From Cellulophaga fucicola (GTDB lineage Bacteria; Bacteroidota; Bacteroidia; Flavobacteriales; Flavobacteriaceae): a stretch of 64,000 nt of DNA. Under the pieces are notes generated by a model. It was not told the origin of the DNA. It saw only the letters and a list, made by a program, of their open reading frames with translations, and ran no database searches. The DNA lies in contig NZ_FPIY01000002.1 of NCBI RefSeq assembly GCF_900119145.1, forward strand, positions 1 through 64,000, given 5' to 3'. The position numbers were made by a program, and so were the translations under genes. Below, one piece after another: positions 16,832-25,970 of this stretch (within the stretch, counting starts at the first letter, position 1; every line of letters starts with the position of its first letter).

Positions 16832-19357
16832 TTAATTATAATCAGAAGTGACGTTAGCAAACTCTACAGAAAAATTATCTTTAATTATAAACTCAAAATC
16901 AACAACCTCATTAACCTCCCAACGTTCATACTCATCTTCTACCAACTTATTATCTTTAATACGTATTGTTAGCGTTTTTTTTGTGTAATTAAAGAAAATA
17001 ATTAGTTCATCTGTATCTTCAGTTTTCATACCTCCCGTATCATCAGACATCCAAAGTCCCTCTACATCTGCAGGCACGGAAAAAGTAAGCTTATTAGATT
17101 TTGTAACATCATTAACTTTTATGCTCTTAATGAATTTCTTTAGTATTGGATAATATTTTTTATATTCATTAGAAAAATTAAGATTGTTTTGGTACTTCTT
17201 TTTTAAATTAGTTATAGCACCAACAGCCATATCAATACGTTGTTGTTCATACATTTTTATAAGGCGTACATTTTCTTCTTCTATATCGTTTAAAACAATC
17301 TCTATACCTTCTTGTGGTTGATACCAACCTTGATCTTTAAAATAATCTTTTATATCTCCATTGATAAAAGCAAAGCCTTTTCTTGCAAAAATCTCATTGC
17401 GCAATAATGAAAGCACCCATCTACTCTTAGTTTTTAAATACGACTCGGGAATTACTTTAGTATCTAGTTTATTGTGTATAAGAAGTTCATTTTTACTGGG
17501 ACTGTATCCATTATTAGAAAACCACAAGTCTCTATCTGTTTTAGATCTAATAAACTGATCACTTAACGCATTATAATTAACCAGTTTTTTATTTCCTGTT
17601 ATTTCTAAAAATTTTTCAATATATACTAAATTCTCTAACCCTTTTAATGATTTTAGTTCGCTATTATCGTGAAGATCTAATTCTTCATTAACTCTCTCTA
17701 AACTACTAAATCCTGTTAAATCTTCTAATGAATAGTTCTTTCTTAAGTATATTTTATTTGAACTCTTTAAGTTACTAAAACCACTTAAATCTGCTAACTT
17801 CTTATTTTCATCTACCCATAGGTCGTTTATAAATTCTAAACTTTTAAATCCTCTAATACTTACCAGAACAGGATTGTCTTCTATAGAAAATCTTTCATTT
17901 ATTGTTTTTAAACTATTAAAACCATCTACACCAGTAAGTGTAATATTGTCTTCTATTTTTATACCTCCTCTTATTGTTTTAAGACCATTAAAACCCTGCA
18001 AAGAAATTAACTTTTCATTTCCTGTAACAACAATATTTTCTATATCTACTAGCGCATTAGGACCACTAAAGTATTCCAATGTCTTTGTGCTACGTATGTA
18101 AAAATTATTATTTATATGTGTAAGCTTTTTAAAAGAGTTTGTTAAATCTACCACAGTCATCTTTGTGCCAATTCCCATATTTTTACCAACCTTCACAAGG
18201 TTGTTAAACATATTCATTTCTTTAACTTGATTTAAGTTTATGCTAAAATTTCCTCCTATATACTTAATATTATTAAACCCTGTTCCTTTCTGTAAAACAT
18301 CTACAGAAACCGACACATCTTCTTTTACTACTGTAATATTATTTAAACCTGTAAGCTCTGTTAAAGATTCATTTCTATAAATTGCAATTCTAGTTATTGA
18401 ATCTTTTACTGTGTTAACGCCATTAATATTAGTTAGTAAAGGATTTTCTGATATGCTTAAATCTCCTTTTATTGTTATTAACTTTTTTAAACCAGTTAAA
18501 CTATTTAGCGATTTATTTCCTGTAATAGAAAAGTCCTCTCCTACACTTTTTAAAGATATTAAACCCTCTAAGTTTTTTAGTTTATCATTATTTTTTATGT
18601 GGAGAAAATTTTTAATCTCTGTAAGTTTTTCTAAGCCTTTAAACTCTTCTAACTCGGGGTTTAGTCGTAATTGAACTTCGCCATCTACCTTACTTAAACT
18701 ACGTAACCCTTTTAAATCTTTAAGGTAATTGTTACTAACAATTTGTAAATGACCATTTATTGTAGCCTTAATATTATGTAGCCCTTCTAAACTTTGAAGT
18801 GATAAATTAGAAGTAATTGCTATATATTCTCCTACGCTAGTAATACCAGACAATTGAGAAATATCTTGCAATCTTTTATTTTTACTAATCGCCAATCCAT
18901 TTGGTATACTTCCTGAAACGCTATTTAACCCTTCTAAACTTGTAAGTACTGGGTTATATGAAACATTTAATTTATCAACCTTTTTTAACTTTTTTAAGGC
19001 TGTTATATCGATTAGTAATTTATTGTCATTAATTTCCAATTCGCCAGAAATTTCTTTTAAGTTATTTAGCCCATTTAAAGACGTAATGTACTTGTTCCCT
19101 TCCTCTAACTTACTTTTATAATCATCAATACCAATATATACATTTCCTTTTACAGACTTTAAAGACTTAAGCTGTGCTAGGTCAGTAATTTTTGAGTCGT
19201 ATACTCGTAAATCTCCATTTAAAGAAGTGTATGCTCCAGATTTAAACTTATCAAAATCTTTAGGAAATAAATCTCCTTCCCAAACACCAGACTCTTGAGC
19301 TTTTAAACTAAATACGCATACTAAAGATGTAATTAAACAAATAATAATATTTTTCAT
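16832..19357 (-). CDS. Large secreted leucine-rich (receptor-L-like) repeat protein
   Basis: 841 residues. A signal peptide (MKNIIICLITSLVCVFSLKA) is followed by more than twenty roughly 22-24-residue repeats from about 30 to 590, of the form G-x-L-x-I-x-x-N-x-x-L-x-x-L-x-G-L-x-x-L-x-x-I (for example GDLSISENPLLTNINGVNTV). This is the LRR-like pattern of bacterial receptor-L repeats and predicts an extended parallel-beta solenoid outside the inner membrane. Residues about 590-841 are non-repetitive, charged and partly helical. It is most likely a binding protein; no enzyme motif is seen. It lies 11 bases after a short paralogue with the same ends. Confidence 0.8.
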   Translation of the reverse strand: MKNIIICLITSLVCVFSLKAQESGVWEGDLFPKDFDKFKSGAYTSLNGDLRVYDSKITDLAQLKSLKSVKGNVYIGIDDYKSKLEEGNKYITSLNGLNNLKEISGELEINDNKLLIDITALKKLKKVDKLNVSYNPVLTSLEGLNSVSGSIPNGLAISKNKRLQDISQLSGITSVGEYIAITSNLSLQSLEGLHNIKATINGHLQIVSNNYLKDLKGLRSLSKVDGEVQLRLNPELEEFKGLEKLTEIKNFLHIKNNDKLKNLEGLISLKSVGEDFSITGNKSLNSLTGLKKLITIKGDLSISENPLLTNINGVNTVKDSITRIAIYRNESLTELTGLNNITVVKEDVSVSVDVLQKGTGFNNIKYIGGNFSINLNQVKEMNMFNNLVKVGKNMGIGTKMTVVDLTNSFKKLTHINNNFYIRSTKTLEYFSGPNALVDIENIVVTGNEKLISLQGFNGLKTIRGGIKIEDNITLTGVDGFNSLKTINERFSIEDNPVLVSIRGFKSLEFINDLWVDENKKLADLSGFSNLKSSNKIYLRKNYSLEDLTGFSSLERVNEELDLHDNSELKSLKGLENLVYIEKFLEITGNKKLVNYNALSDQFIRSKTDRDLWFSNNGYSPSKNELLIHNKLDTKVIPESYLKTKSRWVLSLLRNEIFARKGFAFINGDIKDYFKDQGWYQPQEGIEIVLNDIEEENVRLIKMYEQQRIDMAVGAITNLKKKYQNNLNFSNEYKKYYPILKKFIKSIKVNDVTKSNKLTFSVPADVEGLWMSDDTGGMKTEDTDELIIFFNYTKKTLTIRIKDNKLVEDEYERWEVNEVVDFEFIIKDNFSVEFANVTSDYN

Positions 19358-19368
19358 AATCTAAGATT

Positions 19369-19866
19369 TTAACAAGAAAAACAGAAGTCTTCAAACTTTA
19401 CTGCTGAACATTTTCTATTTTGCAAACTCATAATAGATGGGTTATAACCATTATCTTGGGTTTCCATTTTTTCAATAATACCTTTGCTAATCTTTACTCC
19501 TTTTATTCCTGTTGAAATAAGTTCTTTTTGAAGAGCGCAATAACTATATAATTCAGGGTTATTTGTTATTAAGAAGCTACCTCCTACTTCTTTTAAATTC
19601 TCCAACCCTTTTAAAGATTCTAACTTTTTATTATCACTTATACTAACATTACCAGAACACTTTTCTAGCATTGTAAACACAGTTAAATCTGCACCTTCAT
19701 ACTCTTCAACAATAATATTACCTTCAACTTCTGTATACGCTCCTGAAGCAAAATCTTGTAAGTTATCAGTTAACAAATCTCCCTGCCATTTTTTTTGAGC
19801 TTGAGTCTTAACAATGCCCATAGTAATTGTTATTACTAATAATAAAATGAGTTTATCTAATTGCAT
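19369..19866 (-). CDS. Short paralogue of the LRR protein
   Basis: 165 residues, signal peptide (LDKLILLLVITITMGIVKTQ) and the same start as the neighbour: K-W-Q-G-D-L-x6-F-A-S-G-A-Y-T here, against V-W-E-G-D-L-x6-F-K-S-G-A-Y-T there. Only about three LRR units remain (CSGNVSISDNKKLESLKGLE and next), then a closing YNP segment like the GYSPSKNELL end of the big protein's repeats. It looks like the same gene with the repeat array collapsed. A Cys-rich end (FEDFCFSC) is unique to it. Co-transcribed with the large paralogue. Confidence 0.75.
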   Translation of the reverse strand: MQLDKLILLLVITITMGIVKTQAQKKWQGDLLTDNLQDFASGAYTEVEGNIIVEEYEGADLTVFTMLEKCSGNVSISDNKKLESLKGLENLKEVGGSFLITNNPELYSYCALQKELISTGIKGVKISKGIIEKMETQDNGYNPSIMSLQNRKCSAVKFEDFCFSC

Positions 19867-19980
19867 TTTTGATTGATCTGAGTGTTTATTATTGAAAATT
19901 TAAAAAGCCTAATTTATGTTCTATGCTATTTAGTTTAACTTAAAATAAAAATTACAACAGTTACTACTAAGCACCAACTA

Positions 19981-20988
19981 CTACTCCAAGTTAGCTATTT
20001 TACCCTCTTTTATTACCAAATAAAAACTACTACCAATAGTAACATTTTGGTCTATTCTTTTAGAGTAAGCAGGTATCATTTTAGGCAAGCCAATAATAGT
20101 TTGTAACGCTATTCTCTGTAGTTGCTTGTTATTAGATTTTATATCTCTTTCAAAAGGAGTTATACCACCATCTATCTCTACCCTAAACCCCAATTTTAAA
20201 GTAGCATTTTTAATTACTACATCTTCAACCTCTAACTCTTTAAGTATTCTTTTTCTAACACTATTACGCAAACAAATTCCTTTGTCAACACTGTTTTCGC
20301 AACCAGGATAAATGGGGTCTTTACCACTTACAATAGGGTGCTCTATATTTGGTATTTCTTTTCTTTCTCTTTTTATCAACTGTTTACCTGTATGGGCAGG
20401 CCTATCTATTATATTTGTTGCTCTCATACTCACAACAACCTTATGCGTAGGAAACTCGCCTTTTTCTTTATTGTAGTTGTTAGACATTGTAATACTTAAT
20501 TTTACCAATATGTTGTCTAAATTCCAAACTGTACTTTTATAATAAGCATTGCTCTCTGTAATTTCTAAAGGCATACTCCCTTCTACCTTACCATCACCCA
20601 TAGAAGCTACCATTGCGTTTTCTCCTCTTAAGTAAAAACTAAGCATATTTTTTCTAAACTCTAAGTCCTTTTTATTGTTTAATTTTTTGTTGTGATTGGC
20701 TACATCCCACTCATTAATTAATTCTAGAATAAGACTATCTTTTTTATAGTAAACATACCTTGCAATTATGTCTACATCTGCAATGTCATTATCTTTTCTT
20801 ATAAATGAAAGCAACCCCAAATCATCTGAAACGGTATAGTAATCTGAATTTAATATTTGACCTCCAGGAAAATTATTTTCTGCTTCTAAGTGTGTTGAAA
20901 GAGGAAATTGGTTTAAATCTAGATTTGGTGCCTGACAAAAACCTGCAGTAACAACAAACAAAACAAGCAGTGTAGTTAGTTTTTTCAT
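19981..20988 (-). CDS. Secreted protein with TonB-like C-terminal region
   Basis: 335 residues, signal peptide (KKLTTLLVLFVVTAGFCQA). Around residue 230 lies IYPGCENSVDKGICLRNSVR, the P-G-C-E...C signature that precedes TonB C-terminal domains in flavobacterial energy-transducer-like proteins. The downstream domain is divergent. There is no N-terminal membrane anchor or proline-rich linker, so it is unlikely to be a working TonB. Role unknown. Confidence 0.65.
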   Translation of the reverse strand: MKKLTTLLVLFVVTAGFCQAPNLDLNQFPLSTHLEAENNFPGGQILNSDYYTVSDDLGLLSFIRKDNDIADVDIIARYVYYKKDSLILELINEWDVANHNKKLNNKKDLEFRKNMLSFYLRGENAMVASMGDGKVEGSMPLEITESNAYYKSTVWNLDNILVKLSITMSNNYNKEKGEFPTHKVVVSMRATNIIDRPAHTGKQLIKRERKEIPNIEHPIVSGKDPIYPGCENSVDKGICLRNSVRKRILKELEVEDVVIKNATLKLGFRVEIDGGITPFERDIKSNNKQLQRIALQTIIGLPKMIPAYSKRIDQNVTIGSSFYLVIKEGKIANLE

Positions 20989-21036
20989 TTAAGTATATTT
21001 AATATTATAAATTATAGCTCTAGTTTTAGGTAAAAA

Positions 21037-21738
21037 CTATTCTATTTTTCTCATCTTAATTGTACTCTTTAAAACTAAATTAATAGATTCTTCAACCTCA
21101 CTTACATTAAAAATTTCGTCTTCTAAATCTAGAATTTCAAACGTAGTTTTATTTTTTATAACACCGCGTTTTTCATCTTTCCACCCATAAGAAAAAACAA
21201 TTTCATCATCAACATAAGACCAATTTTGAATAGCTGTTTTGTCTGGATCATTAAATTTAACTTCACACGTTCCGTCTTCATAAAAAATAATCCAACTATT
21301 GTTTGGGTCTAGCTTAAAGGCTTTCTCTGCTAATTCGGGGTTAGATTCTACAACATCTGGATTAACTTCTAAATAATCTGGTTTGTAATAATACATTCCC
21401 CACTTAATATTACAAAAAAGCTTTATTTTTTGTTTTTTAAGAGCCTCTTCTTCCTTTTGTTTCTGCTCTTCAAGATTACTTTTTCGTTTTGCCAAAGTAT
21501 CATTCCACCTTTCTTTACCGTTAGCCAGCATCTCTTGGTATCTTTTACTAGACAAATCTTCTTTATTAGACTTTAAAAAAGAAAGTTGCCACTTAAGCAC
21601 CTTGTAATCATAAACCTTTATTTCTTTTCTTATTGCTAGTAAATCTTCAGTTTCACTAGCTTTTTTATACTTTTTTTCAATTGCCTTAGAACAGCCTATA
21701 AAAATTAACAAAAGCGGAATTACTATGATTTTCTTCAT
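21037..21738 (-). CDS. Predicted lipoprotein, unknown function
   Basis: 233 residues. Lipobox in MKKIIVIPLLLIFIGCSKAI, with the acylated Cys at position 16. A basic, coiled-coil-prone segment (about 60-105, NLEEQKQKEEEALKKQKIK) precedes a C-terminal beta-rich part (WIIFYEDGTCEVKFNDPDKT) reminiscent of lipocalin-like stress sensors. No family assigned. Confidence 0.65.
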   Translation of the reverse strand: MKKIIVIPLLLIFIGCSKAIEKKYKKASETEDLLAIRKEIKVYDYKVLKWQLSFLKSNKEDLSSKRYQEMLANGKERWNDTLAKRKSNLEEQKQKEEEALKKQKIKLFCNIKWGMYYYKPDYLEVNPDVVESNPELAEKAFKLDPNNSWIIFYEDGTCEVKFNDPDKTAIQNWSYVDDEIVFSYGWKDEKRGVIKNKTTFEILDLEDEIFNVSEVEESINLVLKSTIKMRKIE

Positions 21739-21879
21739 CTATATTTTCTATTATTTTACAATAGCAATAGTAGTGCTACTACCCCATTAAAGAAAGTAGT
21801 AATTTATATCTGTAAGCGTATAATACATATTTGTACCATTGTACAAAACAATAAAATTTAAAACGTAATGTTTTCCGTT

Positions 21880-22236
21880 CTATTCGCCGTCATAACGCTG
21901 CGGTACTTGAGGATCGTAAAGCGGACAGTTATACGCAACCATCACTTCAATTATTTGGTTCATATCTTCACCTTCCATACCGTAACAATCAAACCTAACA
22001 AATTGTTTTGTAGTAGATATCCCAAAAGCTCCATTACCATCTGGATTTTCAAAATCGATATTACTTCCTTCCATTTTCCAATTGGCAAATTTTTGTTGAA
22101 TAGCTTTAATAATAGCCTCAATTGGTAAATCTTCTAGTCCGTCTACAAGCTCTTCTTCAGAACACTTTATATATGTATCTTGATTATCTAAATGAACATC
22201 TTTTTTATATTTCCAGAAATTTAAATCGTATCCCAT
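21880..22236 (-). CDS. Small acidic orphan protein, immunity-like
   Basis: 118 residues, soluble, acidic: MGYDLNFWKYKKDVHLDNQD at the start and KFANWKMEGSNIDFENPDGN in the middle. I cannot name a family. Size, acidity and setting among DUF2185 and DUF4240-type genes are typical of toxin-immunity proteins, but no toxin gene is present. Confidence 0.6.
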   Translation of the reverse strand: MGYDLNFWKYKKDVHLDNQDTYIKCSEEELVDGLEDLPIEAIIKAIQQKFANWKMEGSNIDFENPDGNGAFGISTTKQFVRFDCYGMEGEDMNQIIEVMVAYNCPLYDPQVPQRYDGE

Positions 22237-22289
22237 TTATTTATATTCTTAAATATTTATAAGTGAGTTAAAATAGCTATTTCTACTAT

Positions 22290-22535
22290 TTAACCACGTT
22301 CCTCTTTAACAGTTGCTGCATTTAAAATTGAAAGTACGTTGATATTTGCAGTAGTAATTAGAGATCCTATTTCTTTTTCTGAGTTAGATAAATATATAAT
22401 AGCAGATTTTACTTTACCTAAATTATACTTTGTTGCATTTATCTTTAGCTCTAAAAACTTACGTTCTATGGCTTCTAAATTGTAGTTTTTACTATGTACT
22501 AATTTTAAATAAAACTGCTCTAGGTCTTTACTCAT
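22290..22535 (-). CDS. Small orphan protein (81 aa)
   Basis: 81 residues, predicted all-helical, no signal or membrane span. It lies between two other unknown minus-strand genes with 42-53-base gaps and may share a transcript with them. No recognizable family. Confidence 0.5.
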   Translation of the reverse strand: MSKDLEQFYLKLVHSKNYNLEAIERKFLELKINATKYNLGKVKSAIIYLSNSEKEIGSLITTANINVLSILNAATVKEERG

Positions 22536-22577
22536 ATTACAAATAACGTCTATGTTCTAATTAAGCAAGGAATAAGC

Positions 22578-23012
22578 TTAACCGTTACTATCCATAGTTT
22601 TTAGGTATAGTTCTTCAAAAATAGGATTTTCTACTACTTTGTACATCTTAAGATTAAGCTCTTTAATTTTAGTTATCTTTTTCTTTACCTGAGATAAAAG
22701 TACGCCTCTTGTTCTTATTAAATCGTAAATAAAGCCTACTCTACGGCCGCCAACAAACCATAAAAAGCTTCTTTCTTTTCTCTGTTTAGATATAAATAAT
22801 TCAATTTCTGGAGCTCTTAACTTAGGATAATCATCAACGCATTTTTTTATAAAGATAGATTGCCTCTCTAAACCTAAATCTGAAAGCATTTTAATGTTTC
22901 TGTTATGAATTTCTAAAAATTCGCTAGAAGAGTTAACCATTTCTACTCGCTCATAAAAATCTATTATAACATTAAGTGACTTTTTTAAAATTTGTATCTC
23001 TGACTCTCTCAT
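22578..23012 (-). CDS. Small basic helical orphan protein (144 aa)
   Basis: 144 residues, mostly helical, basic. Contains SFLWFVGGRRVGFIYDLIRT, followed by a coiled-coil-like basic helix (LLSQVKKKITKIKELNLKMY). No known motif. A palindromic spacer lies upstream (23112-23131). Confidence 0.5.
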   Translation of the reverse strand: MRESEIQILKKSLNVIIDFYERVEMVNSSSEFLEIHNRNIKMLSDLGLERQSIFIKKCVDDYPKLRAPEIELFISKQRKERSFLWFVGGRRVGFIYDLIRTRGVLLSQVKKKITKIKELNLKMYKVVENPIFEELYLKTMDSNG

Positions 23013-23192
23013 TCTTTCTCTTATAAATAATACACATAAACTAAGGCAATAATAGATATAGTAACCTTATAAAAATAAGAGTAATCTATATTTGCTAGTA
23101 CACAATGTATATTTGTAACAGACTTTACAAACAAGCATATTATATTGTTACAAGGCCAGTTACCCCTTTTTTGTAATATATTGATATATATA

Positions 23193-23933
23193 TTATTTAT
23201 AAGCTATCATTTTCCAGGTGTGCAAAGCCCATTCTAAGTCTTTTTCATTATCAAAATAAAAAAAAGTCTGTAGCACTTGATTGTCTACTATACAAAAGCC
23301 ACAAATTAAATTATAAGATATATCCTTTTGTGAGTTGTACTCTTTTATATGATAACCAACTTTTATGCTATTACCTTGATCAAGTTCATACTTTTTAAGA
23401 ATGTCATTCTCCAAATTTCTTTCGCTTATTTCCTTCTTCTTTTCCTTTAGAATTTCTTCTTTAGTCTTTCCTCTATAGTTCCAAATATTTAGACGTATTG
23501 TCTTGTCATTGGTCGTATACATAAGTCCGTCTTCTTCTTTTATTCTATTAAAAAGATTATTGATTGGTAAAGTCCAATTCTCTGTTAATTTATGCTCTAC
23601 CATAAAATCATCTTCCAAAGGATAGTCAAAAACCTCTTCCCAATCTGTATTAGGTTTTCTTTCCCAAACCGTGCCAATACCTTTATAAAGAAGTAAACTA
23701 GAAATAGAATTATCTATTTCTAAAATAGTTTTTGGATTGTAAATACCAAAATTATCAGCATTTTCAGAGTATTCATCACTTTCTAGTCCAGAGAATAACC
23801 GCCAGCCGCTGTCATTGTTGTTTGATGGCTTCTCTCTGAATATAAACATAGGCTTGTAGTTTTCATCAGCAATCATTTTAGAGCACATTACAGCTCCTAT
23901 ACTCGGAAAATTTTCTACACTAAACTCTCTCAT
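23193..23933 (-). CDS. DUF2185 (Imm33-like) domain protein
   Basis: 246 residues. The N-terminal ~110 residues follow the DUF2185 pattern: AVMCSKMIADENYKPMFIFR then R-E-K-P-S-N-N-N-D-S-G-W-R-L-F-S-G-L-E-S-D-E-Y. DUF2185 is the Imm33 class of predicted immunity proteins in polymorphic toxin systems. The C-terminal half (KEEILKEKKKEISERNLEND and a beta-rich end) is not recognized. No cognate toxin is adjacent, so it may be an orphan immunity gene. Confidence 0.75.
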   Translation of the reverse strand: MREFSVENFPSIGAVMCSKMIADENYKPMFIFREKPSNNNDSGWRLFSGLESDEYSENADNFGIYNPKTILEIDNSISSLLLYKGIGTVWERKPNTDWEEVFDYPLEDDFMVEHKLTENWTLPINNLFNRIKEEDGLMYTTNDKTIRLNIWNYRGKTKEEILKEKKKEISERNLENDILKKYELDQGNSIKVGYHIKEYNSQKDISYNLICGFCIVDNQVLQTFFYFDNEKDLEWALHTWKMIAYK

Positions 23934-24032
23934 TAATTCTTGATTTTTTAATTAACAACAACCTTTTACATATAATTTGGCAGATCGTTTATGTTTTAAG
24001 CACAAGTATGACACTAACGATAGTTAATTATC

Positions 24033-24560
24033 TTATTTAAAACAAATTACATTAAGAAAATTAAAAGTTCCATTTTTTAAGCATTTATAAAGGTTTCCTT
24101 TTTTTGTTCCCGCCCAATGCACTTTGTTTTCTCCTATGACACCTATCTTTTCACCATCTACATAAAAAGATAAATCTGCTGTCATTACGGCTGAAGACCT
24201 TGAAATTACCCAAACTATTTTTTCTATTTTCATTATCACTTGTAGTACTGATTTCGTTGGTAATCCAAGTTTCTGCTTAAACTCTATTTCAGCATTGGTA
24301 ATCTTATTTAATTCTATAATAGAATTTTTAAAAGTGTTTTTATAATTCGGATAAGGAGAATCTCCTATCGTTTCTTTGCCAAAATATTCAATTTTAGCAA
24401 AATTACTGTCTTCATCAAAAATAAAATGTATGGTTTTATTACATCTAATTTTTGATGCTTCTTTGTTAATTCTTTTATGTGATGAACAAGCTGACAATAA
24501 AATAACAATTCCTATGCATACTATTTTATTAAGGCTTGGCCTATTTATTTTTTTCTTCAC
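24033..24560 (-). CDS. Predicted lipoprotein, GTG start
   Basis: I place the start at GTG 24560 (175 residues), 20 bases inside the end of the upstream gene. This gives KKKINRPSLNKIVCIGIVIL then LSACSS, a proper lipoprotein signal. A longer frame reaches 24683 but would put a hydrophobic out-of-context extension over the neighbour's coding sequence. The mature part is beta-rich (VMTADLSFYVDGEKIGVIGE). Function unknown. Confidence 0.6.
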   Translation of the reverse strand: MKKKINRPSLNKIVCIGIVILLSACSSHKRINKEASKIRCNKTIHFIFDEDSNFAKIEYFGKETIGDSPYPNYKNTFKNSIIELNKITNAEIEFKQKLGLPTKSVLQVIMKIEKIVWVISRSSAVMTADLSFYVDGEKIGVIGENKVHWAGTKKGNLYKCLKNGTFNFLNVICFK

Positions 24561-24792
24561 TATTTCTAACAATAACAAAATAAATAACATAAAGCCAGCC
24601 AAGAACTCCGTGTAAAATTGCGTAGAGAATAGATTTGTTTCTATCCCACGAAACCACAATTGCAATTGCGCTTCCAATTCCAATTCCGTTTTTAAAAACA
24701 GTTTCTTTTATTCCTGTAGATCCAACTTGCTGACTGAAACAATCCAAAGAAAATAGTAACACTAAAATTAGTATCGGTTTTATTTTATTCAT
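24541..24792 (-). CDS. Small exported/membrane protein (83 aa)
   Basis: 83 residues with an N-terminal signal-like segment (IKPILILVLLFSLDCFSQ) and a second hydrophobic stretch near the end (AILHGVLGWLYVIYFVIVRN), then a charged tail. The latter half resembles short membrane modules found next to lipoproteins. It overlaps the lipoprotein gene downstream by 20 bases, suggesting coupled translation. Confidence 0.55.
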   Translation of the reverse strand: MNKIKPILILVLLFSLDCFSQQVGSTGIKETVFKNGIGIGSAIAIVVSWDRNKSILYAILHGVLGWLYVIYFVIVRNSEEKNK

Positions 24793-24799
24793 ATACTTT

Positions 24800-25267
24800 C
24801 TATTCTATTCTAATGTATCCTAAATATTCTATTGAAGGTGAATCTTCACCATCACAAGGATCTGAATCTCCTCCTAATTTTAGGGTGTTTTTAGACACTT
24901 CAAACAAAGTGACTTTAGTTGGGCTTGTAGCTTCTATTTCTTTAATATAAAGTTCATTATCAACAAACTCCCAAGTACCATTAGTTTGCCCATCAATAAT
25001 ACAATCGTTGTTGTATTGAACATAAGGAATATCTATATACGTACCATCTGCATTAAACGTAATAGACCCATTTTGTTTACAAGCAGAATATTCTTCAGAA
25101 GTTTCTGAACCAGAAGAGCAAACTACACCAATTCTAACTTTTTTCCATTTTCCAACTAACAACTCTTGCTTACTAGTTTCTTCTGTTTTATTGTCATCAT
25201 CAGATGAGCAAGACAATATTGTAAATCCAAATATTAGTATTCCAATTAATAAGTTTAATTTTTTCAT
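24800..25267 (-). CDS. Lipocalin-like lipoprotein
   Basis: 155 residues. Lipobox near Cys20 (FGFTILSCSSDDDNKTEETS), with the Ser/Asp-rich spacer common for surface-exposed Bacteroidota lipoproteins. The body follows the lipocalin-like pattern: LVGKWKKVRIGV, a central FNADGTY and TNGTWEFVDNELYI. Such proteins bind unknown hydrophobic ligands. It lies 7 bases before the downstream small membrane gene, probably one operon. Confidence 0.75.
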   Translation of the reverse strand: MKKLNLLIGILIFGFTILSCSSDDDNKTEETSKQELLVGKWKKVRIGVVCSSGSETSEEYSACKQNGSITFNADGTYIDIPYVQYNNDCIIDGQTNGTWEFVDNELYIKEIEATSPTKVTLFEVSKNTLKLGGDSDPCDGEDSPSIEYLGYIRIE

Positions 25268-25319
25268 TCTTTTTTTGTAGGTTTTAAGCTAACTAAAGCT
25301 TTATATTTTATTTATTTTC

Positions 25320-25390
25320 TTACAATATAAAACTACTTTTTGTAGTACAAATAGGTTTTTAAATAATTGTATAGATATTAAATAATAACG
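25320..25390. repeat. Dispersed intergenic repeat R1, copy 1
   Basis: About 70 bases with TTTTTGTAGTACAAA near the middle, clearly related to copies at 37720-37790 and 49569-49640 (same order: ACAATATAAAA, TTTTTGTAGTACAA, TAATTGTAT). All three lie upstream of minus-strand orphan genes. Confidence 0.65.
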
Positions 25391-25476
25391 TAAATAAAAG
25401 CCAAAGTATTTCAAATTCTCTTTTGGATACTAAAATAAATTTGGCGAATTGTATTGTCTCCTAAATAGTATTTTAA

Positions 25477-25866
25477 TTAGGAAATTTTATTTAACGAAGC
25501 ATAAAATAGTTCAAAAGTGTCGTAAAGTGTAGCAAAAATATCTTGACCATCAAAAATAACAACAGGGTAGTCTTTTTTAGTTTTATCTACAAACAAAACA
25601 AACTCTGCATAAGAATCAAAATGAAAGTCTGGATTTACCTCTAAGGCATAATCTAGATCTAAAGCCCCCAATGATTCATAATTTGGATATCGCTCTAATA
25701 GCTCAGAGTCAAAATCTTCCATATCATTTTCTTCTAACCAATCATATAAGTCATAATCATCTAGTCTGTAGGTTAAATCTCCAAACTCTAGCGGGTAACC
25801 TTGTAGAATATCACAAGCAAGTCCAACTGGTTTTTCTTTAAGCTCCTTAAAATCTGTATATTTCAT
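25477..25866 (-). CDS. Small acidic orphan protein, immunity-like
   Basis: 129 residues, very acidic, no signal peptide: repeated Asp/Glu/Tyr (LDDYDLYDWLEENDMEDFDS). Composition and size resemble SMI1/KNR4-like or other immunity proteins, but no signature can be named. Flanked by repeat R1 on one side and a diverged spacer on the other. Confidence 0.55.
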   Translation of the reverse strand: MKYTDFKELKEKPVGLACDILQGYPLEFGDLTYRLDDYDLYDWLEENDMEDFDSELLERYPNYESLGALDLDYALEVNPDFHFDSYAEFVLFVDKTKKDYPVVIFDGQDIFATLYDTFELFYASLNKIS

Positions 25867-25970
25867 ATTTTATTTTTATACTATACAAACGTGTTTATGT
25901 ATAGTTTGTTGTGAGCTTAAAACTAAGACACTAATAAGTCGCTAGCGATTAATTTCATTAAAAGTTACCT

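Noticed and set aside
24561-24683. Longer N-terminus of the lipoprotein at 24033-24560
   Set aside because: It would overlap most of the neighbouring gene and mask the lipoprotein signal.
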